A stretch of DNA of 64,000 bases from RGIG3013 sp045538935. Its GTDB lineage: Bacteria; Bacillota; Clostridia; Oscillospirales; Acutalibacteraceae. Within the stretch, counting starts at the first letter, position 1, and each line of letters begins with the position of its first letter. The DNA lies in contig JAZQEI010000006.1 of the NCBI GenBank assembly GCA_045538935.1, forward strand, positions 1-64,000. The letters run 5' to 3'. Position numbers and translations under genes: made by a program. Positions 17,405 through 26,930 of the stretch are shown here, one piece after another. The notes beneath the pieces are model-generated. The model made no database searches. It was not told the origin of the DNA and saw only the letters and a program-made list of their open reading frames with translations.

Positions 17405-18409
17405 TTGGTTGCAGTTTTAATATTCGTGGTGTTAATAATTATACATGAACTTGGTCATTTTTTGGCCGCGAAAGCAACCGGAGTAAAAGTAAATGAGTTT
17501 TCTGTAGGCTTTGGCCCTAAGCTTATTAAAAAACAAATAGGCGAGACGGTGTATTCTGTTAATCTTATTCCTCTTGGCGGAGCATGTGTTATGGAGGGCG
17601 AGAGCGAAGATAGTTCTAATTCCAGAGCTTTTTGTAATAAAGGCCCATTTAAACGTTTTATAATTGTTGTGGCCGGTGCAGTTTTTAATCTTATATTAGG
17701 TTTAATAATTGTTGCACTGTCGTTGTCTTTTTCTGAAGCTTTTACATCTACTCAAATTGCTAAGTTTGAAGAAAATGCTATCTCTCAGCAAAGCGGATTG
17801 GCTGTAGGTGATAAAATATTAAAGGTCGATGGCAGAAGGATTTATTCAACCTACGATTTAAGTTATGCCTTTACCGGTGTTGAAGACGGGTCTGTAGACC
17901 TTGTTGTAAAGCGTAACGGGCAAAACACAGAACTTAAAAGTGTTAAATTTGCTACCGAAACTGTAGATGAAACAACATTCCTTTCGGTTGATTTCTGGGT
18001 AAAAGGCGAAGAAAAAACGTTTGTAAATTATTTGCGCTATACCGTTAATACATCTATTTCTTACGGTCGAGTGGTTTGGTTTTCATTAATAGATTTAATT
18101 GGCGGAAAATTTGGAATAAACGCTGTTTCTGGTCCAGTTGGAGTTACGGCGGCAATAGGAACAGTTGCAAAAAGCGGACTTGAAAATTTGTTGCCAATAA
18201 TGGCTCTAATAACAATTAATTTAGGTATTTTTAATCTATTACCAATTCCGGCCTTAGACGGAGGAAGAATTTTATTCATTATTTTTGAAATAATTTTCCG
18301 AAAACCGGTTCCTCAAAAATATGAGGCTTGGGTTCATGGTATAGGATTCGTATTGTTAATTGCTTTTATGCTACTTGTAACTGCAAAGGATATTATATCT
18401 TTATTTTAA
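17405..18409 (+). CDS. rseP: Site-2 zinc metalloprotease, RseP/RasP family
   Basis: Intramembrane protease that cuts membrane anchors such as anti-sigma factors. HELGH (zinc site) lies in the first membrane helix, followed by a PDZ domain (QSGLAVGDKILKVDGRRIYS) and the second motif NLLPIPALDGGRILF. TTG at 17405 is the first conventional start, but it has no ribosome site and leaves a short first helix. An in-frame ATA at 17375 lies 6 nt after GGTGA and would add ten residues, giving the usual family N-terminus. The true start is therefore uncertain. Confidence 0.9.
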   Translation: MVAVLIFVVLIIIHELGHFLAAKATGVKVNEFSVGFGPKLIKKQIGETVYSVNLIPLGGACVMEGESEDSSNSRAFCNKGPFKRFIIVVAGAVFNLILGLIIVALSLSFSEAFTSTQIAKFEENAISQQSGLAVGDKILKVDGRRIYSTYDLSYAFTGVEDGSVDLVVKRNGQNTELKSVKFATETVDETTFLSVDFWVKGEEKTFVNYLRYTVNTSISYGRVVWFSLIDLIGGKFGINAVSGPVGVTAAIGTVAKSGLENLLPIMALITINLGIFNLLPIPALDGGRILFIIFEIIFRKPVPQKYEAWVHGIGFVLLIAFMLLVTAKDIISLF

Positions 18410-18418
18410 GGTGAGATT

Positions 18419-19471
18419 ATGTTTTTAAGGAATCAAACAAAAAAAGTTTATTGCGGCAATGTTGCTATAGGTGGCGATGCACCAATTTCTATACAGTCAA
18501 TGTTAAATTGTTCTGCTAATGATTTTGATGCCAATGTTGCACAAGCAAAGGCCTTGCAAGATGCCGGTTGTCAAATTATAAGAGTATCTGTTCCTAATAA
18601 AGAGACAGTTGCTCTTATTGAAAAATTAAAAGAAAATGTGTCGGTGCCAATTGTTGCCGATATACATTTTGATTATAAACTTGCTATTGAAAGTGTTGCT
18701 GCCGGTGTAGATAAGGTTAGAATTAATCCCGGAAATATTGGTGATGATAAAAATGTTAAAGCAGTTGCCGATATTTGTCGCACTCATAATGTTCCAATAC
18801 GCGTTGGTGTAAATTCCGGTTCTGTAGAAAAAGAAATCCTTAAAAAGTACGGAGCACCAACGCCTGAGGCAATTGTTGAAAGTGGCCTATATCATATATC
18901 ATTGTTGGAAAAATTTGATTTTGATAATATTGTATTATCATTAAAATCAAGCGATACAAAAACAATGTTTGACTCATATATGTTAGCCGCAGAAAAATGC
19001 AATTATCCGTTGCATTTAGGTGTAACCGAAGCGGGAACAGAGCGAATGGGTATTGTTCGTTCTTCGGCGGGTATAGGCGGATTGTTACTTTATGGAATAG
19101 GTAACACAATAAGAGTTTCATTAACAGACGATCCAGTAAAAGAGGTTAAGGCTGCTAAAGATATTCTTAAAGCAATTGGTATTAGAAAAAGCGGTATAAA
19201 TTTTGTTTCATGTCCAACATGTGGCAGAACAAATATCGACTTAATTTCTATTGCCAAGAAAGCAGAGCAAGCGCTTTCTGACTGCCAAAAGGATATAACT
19301 GTTGCTATAATGGGCTGTGCTGTTAACGGTCCCGGAGAGGCCAGTCATGCCGATATTGGTATTGCTGGTGGTGATGGTTGCGGTCTTATATTTAAAAAAG
19401 GCAAAATACTTAGAAAAGTAAAAGAAGAAAATCTGTTAGATGAACTTATTAAAGAAATAGAATTAATGTAA
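18419..19471 (+). CDS. ispG: (E)-4-hydroxy-3-methylbut-2-enyl-diphosphate synthase
   Basis: Penultimate MEP-pathway enzyme, a [4Fe-4S] protein. IQSMLNC near the N-terminus, VRINPGNIG in the TIM barrel, and the C-terminal cluster ligands in SCPTCGRTNIDL and MGCAVNGPGEA are visible. 350 aa, the short bacterial form without the plant insert. It starts 9 nt after rseP and is followed 12 nt later by polC. Confidence 0.95.
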   Translation: MFLRNQTKKVYCGNVAIGGDAPISIQSMLNCSANDFDANVAQAKALQDAGCQIIRVSVPNKETVALIEKLKENVSVPIVADIHFDYKLAIESVAAGVDKVRINPGNIGDDKNVKAVADICRTHNVPIRVGVNSGSVEKEILKKYGAPTPEAIVESGLYHISLLEKFDFDNIVLSLKSSDTKTMFDSYMLAAEKCNYPLHLGVTEAGTERMGIVRSSAGIGGLLLYGIGNTIRVSLTDDPVKEVKAAKDILKAIGIRKSGINFVSCPTCGRTNIDLISIAKKAEQALSDCQKDITVAIMGCAVNGPGEASHADIGIAGGDGCGLIFKKGKILRKVKEENLLDELIKEIELM

Positions 19472-19483
19472 TAGAGGACAATA

Positions 19484-22400
19484 ATGCAAGCAACAACCTT
19501 TTTAGCTTTGTTTGGCGAATATTTAACCGAAGAGCTTTTAAAAATTACAGATGCAGCTTTAATTATAAATTGCAAGCTTAATATAGAAGACAGAGAAATA
19601 GATATTATTGCCGAAAGTGAAAAATACATATCATCTGCTCAAATTGAAAAAATTTGCGCACAACTAAAAAGCTCTATGCGTATTAACGCTGTAGCTTTAA
19701 GTTTTACATACAAAAATGTATTATTAACCAAAGAAATTTGTTTAGATGTTTCCGAGGAAATAAAGTGCAAAAATGTTCAAATTAACGGATTTTTTAATAA
19801 TGCCGATTTTTCTGTTAAAAGCAATAATACTATTACTATTGAACTAAAATACGGTGGATACGACGTTATCCAAAAAGCTAAATTTGAAGAACATTTTCTA
19901 AATATTATAAAAAATCGTTTTAATATTGATGCAAAACTAGAGTTTACAGGCGTATTGGAAAATACTGAGCCTGTTTTTGTAATGCCTACTGTTACAGTTG
20001 AGTACACACAAAAAAATGAAGTTAAACAGGTTGTAAAAGAAGATTTAAAACCAAATAAAACAAAAGAAGAAAAATTTGATAATACTGTTTTACCATCAGA
20101 CGGATTACCGGTTTATTTAGATAGTGCAAAGCTGTTTTATGGTAAAAAAATAAACAAAAACATAAAGCCACTTATTGATATTATTCCACCAGAAAATCCA
20201 AACGAAAAAGTTACTATAGCCGCATGGGGCGAAGTTTTCGGATTGGACAAGCGTGAGATAAATACCAAACGTGGTAAGCGAATTATAGTTAAGTTTTCTT
20301 TCAGCGATTACACTAATTCGTTTATGGCCAATATGTTTGTTGAACCTAAAGTGGCAGAAACGCTAAATAACCTTAAAAACGGTGCAACAGTCCTTGTAAA
20401 CGGTGATTATGCATACGATAATTGGTCGGGTGAATTTATTGTTAATGTAACTGCATTGGCAACACTTGAGCGCTATGAAGAAACCGATAATTATGAAGGA
20501 ACAAAGCGTGTTGAACTTCATTGTCATACAAATATGTCAGCTAAAGACGCGGTGTCTTCTGCCAGTGATATTATTAATAAGGCATTCAAGTGGGGTCACA
20601 AAGCTATTGCAATTACCGACCATGGTGTTGTACAAGCATATCCAGAGGCTGCAGCGGCAGTTAAAAAGATTAGAAAAAGTGGTGGCGACTTTAAGGTAAT
20701 ATACGGAGTAGAGGGATACTTTGCCAATGATACTATGGGTGAAACTGATATTACCAAACTAAAAAGATATCATCAAATTATACTTGTTAAAGACCTTGTT
20801 GGACTTAAAAACCTATACAAGATTATTTCTAGTGCTCATTTAGATCACTTTTATAAAAGACCTTTATCTTATAAAAGTGCTATAGAGGCAAACCGTGAGG
20901 GACTTATAATTGGTTCGGCTTGTGAACAAGGCGAGTTATACCAAGCTATTATTGAGGGTAAATCTCATGATGAACTTTTAGAAATTGCAAGGTTTTACGA
21001 TTATTTAGAAATTCAACCTCTTGGCAACAACGAGTTTATGATTCGTGAATCTAAAATGGTTAGAACCGACAAAAAAGGTCAGGTTAAAGATAATCCGCTA
21101 AAACATGTTACATCTTTCGAAGTAATAAAAGATTTTAATCGAAAGGTTGTTCAGATAGGTGATGAACTTGGAATTCCTGTAGTTGCTACAGGTGATGTTC
21201 ATTTTCTATCTAAAGAAGATTCAATTATCCGTAAAATTTTAATGGCGGGGCAGGGGTTTGATGATTTTGACCATCAAGCACCACTTTATCTTAAATCTAC
21301 TACACAAATGCTAGAAGATTTTAGCTATTTTGGTGAGCGTGCAAAAGAGTTTGTTATAGATAACCCAAATAAGATTGCCGATATGGTTAGTGCCGATGTT
21401 ATACCCGTGCCTGATGGAAACTATCCGCCTGTTATTGAAGGATCCGACGACCTTTTGCGCAATATTTGTTGGGATAGGGCATATTCTATGTACGGATATA
21501 ACGGAAAGTTGCCCGAAACCGTTGAAAAACGTTTAGAAAAAGAGCTTAATTCAATTATTCAAAACGGATTTTCAATTATGTATGTTACAGCACAAAAACT
21601 TGTTGCATATAGCGAAGAACACGGTTATTTAGTTGGCTCTCGTGGTAGCGTAGGTTCTTCATTTGCTGCTACAATGGCCGGTATTTCAGAGGTTAATCCG
21701 TTGCCGCCGCATTACTATTGTCCGTCTTGCAAGCACAGTGAGTTCTTTTTGAAGGGCGAGGTTGGTTCCGGATTTGACCTTGAGGAAAAAAACTGTCCCA
21801 TATGCGGAACGCCATATAAACGCGACGGTCACGATATTCCGTTTGAAACATTCTTAGGGTTTAAGGGAGACAAGGTGCCCGATATCGACCTTAATTTCTC
21901 AGACGAATTTCAGTCAGAAGTTCAAAAATATACCGAAAGCCTTTTCGGTAGTGAAAACGTATTTAAGGCCGGAACAATTTCTACCGTTGCCGAAAAGACT
22001 GCCTATGGTTTTGCTAAGGCATATGCCGAGAAAAAAGGCATAGTTTTAAGCAGTGCCGAACTTAACCGTTTAGCTACATTGGTTGAAAAATCTAAAATCA
22101 AACAAACCACCGGTCAACATCCGGCTGGTATGATTGTTGTACCGCGCGATAAGCAGATTTACGATTTTTGTCCGGTACAACACCCCGCTGACGACGTTAA
22201 TTCCGATATTGTAACAACTCACTTTGACTTTCATTCCATTCACGATACCATTCTAAAGCTTGATGAACTTGGTCACGTTGTACCAACTACATATAAGTAT
22301 TTAGAAGAGTATACCGGTATACCGGTTAATGAAATATCTATGAGTGACAAAAATGTTTACAGCTTGTTTGTGTCTACCGATGCATTGGGTGTATCGGCTG

Positions 22401-23329
22401 ATGATATATATTCAAAAACCGGTACTTTCTGCTTACCCGAATTTGGTACTGAGTTTGTTAGAGGAATGCTTATTGACTGTAAGCCTAAAAACTTCGCCGA
22501 CCTTTTACAGATTTCGGGACTTTCTCATGGTACCGACGTTTATCTTGGTAATGCTAAAGATTTAATAGATCAAGGCAAGTGTACAATATCTGAGGTTATT
22601 GGTACTCGTGATAATATAATGGTGTATCTAATATATCAGGGTATGGACAGTAGTCGTGCATTTAAAATAACAGAAACTGTACGTAAGGGTATGATAGCCA
22701 GCGGAAAGATTTCTAAAGAAGACTGGGCTTCTATGGAAGAAGATATGCGCAAGGTGAATGTGCCCGAGTGGTATATAGATTCTTGCCGTAAAATTAAATA
22801 TATGTTCCCTAAAGCTCACGCGGCTGCATATGTTATATCGGCGCTTAGACTCGCGTGGTATAAAATTTATAAGCCACTAGAGTTTTATTGCGCGTATTTT
22901 ACTGCGCGTCCTGAAGATGTTGATGTTCCAACTATATTAAAGGGAAAAGAAGCCGTTCGCAATTATCTTAGGAATATTAAAGAAAAGGGCAAAGAGGCCA
23001 CTAAAAAAGAACTCGATGTTTATAATAACATGCTTATATTTAACGAGCTTATGTCTAGAGGAATAGAAGTGCTTCCAATAGACTTAATGCATTCACACGC
23101 CGTTAAATATATTCCCGAAGACGGCAAAATCAGACTTCCGTTTGGTGCTTTATCCGGTGTTGGTGATAAAGCAGCATATGCGTTGTATGAGGCGGCTAGG
23201 GAAGGTAATTTTATTTCTAAGGACGAATTCCAGACACAAGCCGGCGTTTCTAAAACCATTATTGCAAATTTAGACGAAATTGGCGTTTTTGGCGATTTGC
23301 CAGATACAGCACAAATGTCATTGTTCTAA
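19484..23329 (+). CDS. polC: DNA polymerase III PolC-type, lacking the inserted exonuclease domain
   Basis: Replicative polymerase. The N-terminal region (~1-235) is followed by an OB fold (~245-335), a PHP domain from ~342 (VELHCHTNMS, AITDHGVVQAYP), the polymerase core with GSRGSVGSS (~719), a Cys4 zinc site (CPSC...CPICG), catalytic PDIDLNFS (~799), and a C-terminal clamp-binding QMSLF. At 1281 aa it is ~150 residues shorter than usual PolC. The DnaQ-type 3'-5' exonuclease normally inserted in the PHP domain is missing: after VIYGVEGYF (~404-412) about 15 residues lead straight to RYHQIILVKDLVGLKNL (~427). No DxETTG, HNxxFD or HxxxxD exonuclease motif is present. Confidence 0.93.
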   Translation: MQATTFLALFGEYLTEELLKITDAALIINCKLNIEDREIDIIAESEKYISSAQIEKICAQLKSSMRINAVALSFTYKNVLLTKEICLDVSEEIKCKNVQINGFFNNADFSVKSNNTITIELKYGGYDVIQKAKFEEHFLNIIKNRFNIDAKLEFTGVLENTEPVFVMPTVTVEYTQKNEVKQVVKEDLKPNKTKEEKFDNTVLPSDGLPVYLDSAKLFYGKKINKNIKPLIDIIPPENPNEKVTIAAWGEVFGLDKREINTKRGKRIIVKFSFSDYTNSFMANMFVEPKVAETLNNLKNGATVLVNGDYAYDNWSGEFIVNVTALATLERYEETDNYEGTKRVELHCHTNMSAKDAVSSASDIINKAFKWGHKAIAITDHGVVQAYPEAAAAVKKIRKSGGDFKVIYGVEGYFANDTMGETDITKLKRYHQIILVKDLVGLKNLYKIISSAHLDHFYKRPLSYKSAIEANREGLIIGSACEQGELYQAIIEGKSHDELLEIARFYDYLEIQPLGNNEFMIRESKMVRTDKKGQVKDNPLKHVTSFEVIKDFNRKVVQIGDELGIPVVATGDVHFLSKEDSIIRKILMAGQGFDDFDHQAPLYLKSTTQMLEDFSYFGERAKEFVIDNPNKIADMVSADVIPVPDGNYPPVIEGSDDLLRNICWDRAYSMYGYNGKLPETVEKRLEKELNSIIQNGFSIMYVTAQKLVAYSEEHGYLVGSRGSVGSSFAATMAGISEVNPLPPHYYCPSCKHSEFFLKGEVGSGFDLEEKNCPICGTPYKRDGHDIPFETFLGFKGDKVPDIDLNFSDEFQSEVQKYTESLFGSENVFKAGTISTVAEKTAYGFAKAYAEKKGIVLSSAELNRLATLVEKSKIKQTTGQHPAGMIVVPRDKQIYDFCPVQHPADDVNSDIVTTHFDFHSIHDTILKLDELGHVVPTTYKYLEEYTGIPVNEISMSDKNVYSLFVSTDALGVSADDIYSKTGTFCLPEFGTEFVRGMLIDCKPKNFADLLQISGLSHGTDVYLGNAKDLIDQGKCTISEVIGTRDNIMVYLIYQGMDSSRAFKITETVRKGMIASGKISKEDWASMEEDMRKVNVPEWYIDSCRKIKYMFPKAHAAAYVISALRLAWYKIYKPLEFYCAYFTARPEDVDVPTILKGKEAVRNYLRNIKEKGKEATKKELDVYNNMLIFNELMSRGIEVLPIDLMHSHAVKYIPEDGKIRLPFGALSGVGDKAAYALYEAAREGNFISKDEFQTQAGVSKTIIANLDEIGVFGDLPDTAQMSLF

Positions 23330-23362
23330 AAACTTATTTTTATATTGTTTTTACAATTTTTT

Positions 23363-23417
23363 ACATATCTGTTGTGCAATTCATACAAAACACAGGCGCA
23401 ACAGATATGTTTTTTTG
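23363..23417 (+). terminator. Terminator after polC
   Basis: A 15-bp stem (ACATATCTGTTGTGC with GCGCAACAGATATGT, one G-T pair) closes an 18-nt loop and is followed by a T-run. It ends the long cluster that began at pyrH. Confidence 0.85.
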
Positions 23418-23446
23418 CTCAAAAAGTTTATTTTTACTTTAAAAGG

Positions 23447-23474
23447 TTGCAATTTTGTAATAATTAGGTATAAT
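23447..23474 (+). promoter_or_regulatory. Promoter for the G5/M23 protein
   Basis: TTGCAA (23447-23452), 16 bp, TATAAT (23469-23474). A short inverted repeat (AAAAGGTT... at 23441 and ...AACCTTTT near 23500) brackets the promoter and leader, but its role is unclear. Confidence 0.6.
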
Positions 23475-23517
23475 AATGATGTATTAAAGTTACAAATATG
23501 TAACCTTTTAGAAAGGT

Positions 23518-24774
23518 ATGAGTTTTATTATTACTTCATTTTTAAAAAGAGCAGAAGAAAAACTTAATATAAAAGAAAAATACAACAAAGCAAAATCAAT
23601 GCTTGGCAATATGAACACCTACACAAAAATTATTATTGGTTGTATGGGTTTTGTATTATTCTTTTCTTTACTGATAGGTGCATTACCAATAAAAATTGTT
23701 TATAATGTTGTTTATAACGGCAATGTGATTGCGAGCGTAGAAGAAAAGGATGTATATTACAAGGCAGCTGAGCTTGCGGCATCAAAGGTTAATGCGGAAA
23801 ATCCTGATGAATATATTTTAAATCCAAAATTCAAAAGAATTATAACCTTTGCCAATGAATTTGCGAATAGCGAAGATTTGTCTTATGTTATATTAGAAAA
23901 TACTGATAATTTAATTGATGGTTATGCTCTTTGCGTTAATGGTGAAACTGTTGCGGTATCTAATGATGGCGATGGCTTAGATAAAATTTTATATGATGCA
24001 AAGCAGTCATACCTTACCGGCAACGGCGAAGAATCTGCTGAATTTGTTGATGATGTAACAGTTTTAAGCGGTTATTATGCAACAGATAATTTTTTAGATT
24101 CTACTGCTTTATGTGAATTGGTAAATGCGCTAGATGTTAAAACAGTAGTTACCATTACTATCGATAAATCTATTGGTTACAGTACGGTTAAACAAAAATC
24201 ATCATCTGTTGCTGCAGGCAAGACTACTGTAAAACAACAAGGAGTAAATGGTGTAAAACGTACTGTTGAAACCATTGAATATTTAAACGGAGAAATCACT
24301 AATCGTAATGTTGTTTCTAATGAGGTTATATCGGAGCCTGTAGATAAAATTTTAGTTGTAGGTACTGGTGTTTCTTCATCGGCTAGCAACTACTCTACGT
24401 ATGGATTTGTCAAACCTATAGATATGTCTAAGATTTATATTAGTTCTTATTGGGGTGATGGAAGAAATCATAAAGGCTTAGACCTTGCAGGCCCAAAAGG
24501 ATTAAGTATTTATGCATCAAAATCGGGCGTGGTAAAAACCGTTAGACACACATCAGATTACGGTAAGTATATTGTTATTGATCATGGCGACGGCTTTGAA
24601 ACGCTTTATTCGCATTGTTCTGAAATGATTGTTTCCGTAGGAGAAAAAGTTGTTGCCGGTCAGACAATTGCGTATGTTGGCAGAACCGGTAATGCATCGG
24701 GTAACCATTTGCATTTTGAAATTTGGAAGAACGGTCAAAGAGTAAATCCTGCGCCGTATTTAGGAATTAAATAA
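23518..24774 (+). CDS. Membrane-anchored G5 and M23 peptidase domain protein
   Basis: Cell-wall protein of 418 aa. One membrane helix (~residues 36-60) exports the rest. A variable region (~70-200), a G5 domain (~205-285) and a C-terminal LytM/M23 domain follow. The M23 zinc and catalytic motifs are HKGLDLAG (~318), YSHCSEM and HLHFEIW (~397), so it looks active against peptidoglycan cross-bridges, or acts as a scaffold like SpoIIQ. The architecture occurs in clostridial cell-wall and sporulation proteins. A ribosome-like AGAAAGG is only one base from the ATG, which is poor spacing, so the start is not certain. Own promoter and terminator. Confidence 0.85.
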   Translation: MSFIITSFLKRAEEKLNIKEKYNKAKSMLGNMNTYTKIIIGCMGFVLFFSLLIGALPIKIVYNVVYNGNVIASVEEKDVYYKAAELAASKVNAENPDEYILNPKFKRIITFANEFANSEDLSYVILENTDNLIDGYALCVNGETVAVSNDGDGLDKILYDAKQSYLTGNGEESAEFVDDVTVLSGYYATDNFLDSTALCELVNALDVKTVVTITIDKSIGYSTVKQKSSSVAAGKTTVKQQGVNGVKRTVETIEYLNGEITNRNVVSNEVISEPVDKILVVGTGVSSSASNYSTYGFVKPIDMSKIYISSYWGDGRNHKGLDLAGPKGLSIYASKSGVVKTVRHTSDYGKYIVIDHGDGFETLYSHCSEMIVSVGEKVVAGQTIAYVGRTGNASGNHLHFEIWKNGQRVNPAPYLGIK

Positions 24775-24781
24775 TATATTT

Positions 24782-24811
24782 AAACCGACACCTAAAAAGT
24801 GTCGGTTTTTT
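24782..24811 (+). terminator. Terminator after the M23 gene
   Basis: Stem AAACCGACAC / GTGTCGGTTT, loop CTAAAAA, T-run. Confidence 0.9.
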
Positions 24812-24832
24812 GCTTTTTTATAGTCTTTTTAC

Positions 24833-24862
24833 TTGACCAAAGTCGCGTAAATGTAGTATAAT
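24833..24862 (+). promoter_or_regulatory. Promoter of the type IIA topoisomerase pair
   Basis: TTGACC (24833-24838), 18 bp, TATAAT (24857-24862). Confidence 0.65.
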
Positions 24863-24916
24863 GTTCATATATGCAAATACTACATAAAGTGTTAACTTTA
24901 TTAAAGGAGAATTTTA

Positions 24917-26902
24917 GTGTCTGCTAAGAAAATTCAAGAATATGGTAACGAAAGCATAAAAAAATTAGATGGTCCCGATAGGGTTCGTAAACGTCCTGCG
25001 GTTATTTTTGGATCCGACGGTTTAGATGGTTGCGAACATTCCGTTTTTGAAATTATTTCAAACTCTATTGACGAAGCTCGTGAAGGCTATGGTAAAAAAA
25101 TAATAATAACAAAATATACAGATGGCTCTATTGAGGTGCAAGATTTTGGACGCGGTGCCCCCGTAGATTTTAATCCTAATGAAAATTGCTATAACTGGGA
25201 ACTTTTATATTGCGAATTGTATGCGGGCGGTAAATATGACACTAATGATGGTGGCAATTATGAATATTCTGTTGGTTTAAATGGTCTAGGTCTTTGCTCT
25301 ACGCAGTATTCGTCTGATTATATGGACGTAGAAATTAAGCGTGACGGCTATAAATATAATCTGCACTTTGAAAAAGGTGTTAATATTGGCGGACTAAAAA
25401 AAGAAGAATACACTGGCAGAGAAACAGGTACACTTACACGTTGGAAGCCCGACTTAGATGTTTTTACCGACATCAATATTCCGGATGAATATTTTAAAGA
25501 TGTATTAAATAGACAGGCAATTGTTAATCCCGGATTATTGTTTATACTAAAAATTCAAAAAGGTTCCACTTTTGAAAAGTTTGAGTATATTTACAACAAC
25601 GGTATTACAGAATATGTAACCGAATTCGTCGGTGAAGATGCACTTACATCGGTTCAGTTTTGGAACACAGAACGTGTCGGCAGAGATAGAGAAGATAAAA
25701 AAGATTACAAGGTTAAAATTAATGCTGCTTTAACATTTTCTAATAAGCGTCAGTTAAAAGAGTATTATCATAACTCAAGCTGGCTTGAACATGGTGGTGC
25801 GCCAGACAGAGCAGTTAGAAGTGCGTTTGTTGCACAAATTGATGCCTACATTAAGCAAAACAATAAATACAACAAAAATGAAAGTAAAATAACCATATCT
25901 GATATTGACGAATGTTTAGTTTTGGTTATATCATCATTTTCTACCCAGACTTCTTACGAAAACCAAACCAAAAAGGCCATAACAAATAAGTTTATTCAAG
26001 ATGCTATGACGGAGTTTTTCCGTCAACAGCTTGAAATATACTTTATAGAAAATAAACCCGAAGCCGATAAAATTGTCGAGCAAGTACTTATTAATAAACG
26101 CAGTCGTGAACGTTCAGAAAAAGAACGTTATAACCTTAAAAAGACCTTACAGTCCAGTAACGACATGGCAAACAGAGTTCAAAAGTTTGTTGACTGTCGT
26201 AGCAGAGACGTATCTGTAAGAGAAGTCTTTATTGTTGAGGGTGATTCGGCACTTGGATCTTGTAAACTCGCCAGAGATTCTGAATTTCAGGCAATAATAC
26301 CCGTAAGAGGTAAAATCTTAAACTGTCTTAAAGCCGAGTATGATAAAGTTTTCAAAAGCGAGATTATAACCGATTTAATTAAGGTTTTGGGTTGCGGCGT
26401 TGAGGTTAAATCAAAGGCTAGCAAAGATTTGTCTACCTTTAATATTGAAAACTTGCGTTGGAACAAGGTAATCATTTGTACTGATGCCGACGTTGACGGT
26501 TTTCAAATTAGAACACTTATTCTTACAATGATTTATCGCCTAATGCCAACTCTTATAAATTTAGGCAAGGTTTATATTGCCGAAACTCCGTTATACGAAA
26601 TAACAAGCGGTGGCAAATCATATTTTGCCTATGACGAAAAAGAAAAGCAAGATATTCTAAATATGGTTGGCGATACTAAGTATACATTACAACGTTCAAA
26701 AGGTCTTGGCGAAAACCAACCCGATATGATGAATCTTACGACTATGAACCCCGCTACTCGTCGTCTTGTAAAGGTAATGCCTGACGACGCAGAGCGCACT
26801 GCTGAGATGTTTGATTTAATGCTTGGTAACAACCTTGCGGGAAGAAAAGATTTTATTGCCGAAAATGGTTACTTATACATTGATGAAGCAGATATTAGTT
26901 AA
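24917..26902 (+). CDS. Type IIA topoisomerase, ATPase/TOPRIM subunit (GyrB/ParE-like)
   Basis: ATP-hydrolysing subunit of a DNA gyrase or topoisomerase IV. GHKL ATPase motifs are EIISNSIDEA (~residue 43), DFGRGAPVD and GLNGLG; the TOPRIM domain shows EGDSA (~440) and CTDADVDG (~521), then QRSKGLGENQPD. 661 aa, full length. Key motifs diverge from standard GyrB/ParE: EGDSALGSCKLARD replaces EGDSAGGSAKQGRD, and RGAPVD replaces RGIPV. The GTG start has AAAGGAGA at good spacing. The partner subunit begins 28 nt downstream. It is not next to dnaA/recF, so it is likely a topoisomerase IV or a second, divergent enzyme. Confidence 0.88.
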   Translation: MSAKKIQEYGNESIKKLDGPDRVRKRPAVIFGSDGLDGCEHSVFEIISNSIDEAREGYGKKIIITKYTDGSIEVQDFGRGAPVDFNPNENCYNWELLYCELYAGGKYDTNDGGNYEYSVGLNGLGLCSTQYSSDYMDVEIKRDGYKYNLHFEKGVNIGGLKKEEYTGRETGTLTRWKPDLDVFTDINIPDEYFKDVLNRQAIVNPGLLFILKIQKGSTFEKFEYIYNNGITEYVTEFVGEDALTSVQFWNTERVGRDREDKKDYKVKINAALTFSNKRQLKEYYHNSSWLEHGGAPDRAVRSAFVAQIDAYIKQNNKYNKNESKITISDIDECLVLVISSFSTQTSYENQTKKAITNKFIQDAMTEFFRQQLEIYFIENKPEADKIVEQVLINKRSRERSEKERYNLKKTLQSSNDMANRVQKFVDCRSRDVSVREVFIVEGDSALGSCKLARDSEFQAIIPVRGKILNCLKAEYDKVFKSEIITDLIKVLGCGVEVKSKASKDLSTFNIENLRWNKVIICTDADVDGFQIRTLILTMIYRLMPTLINLGKVYIAETPLYEITSGGKSYFAYDEKEKQDILNMVGDTKYTLQRSKGLGENQPDMMNLTTMNPATRRLVKVMPDDAERTAEMFDLMLGNNLAGRKDFIAENGYLYIDEADIS

Positions 26903-26930
26903 TTTAAAATAATTTGAAGGGGAATAATAA

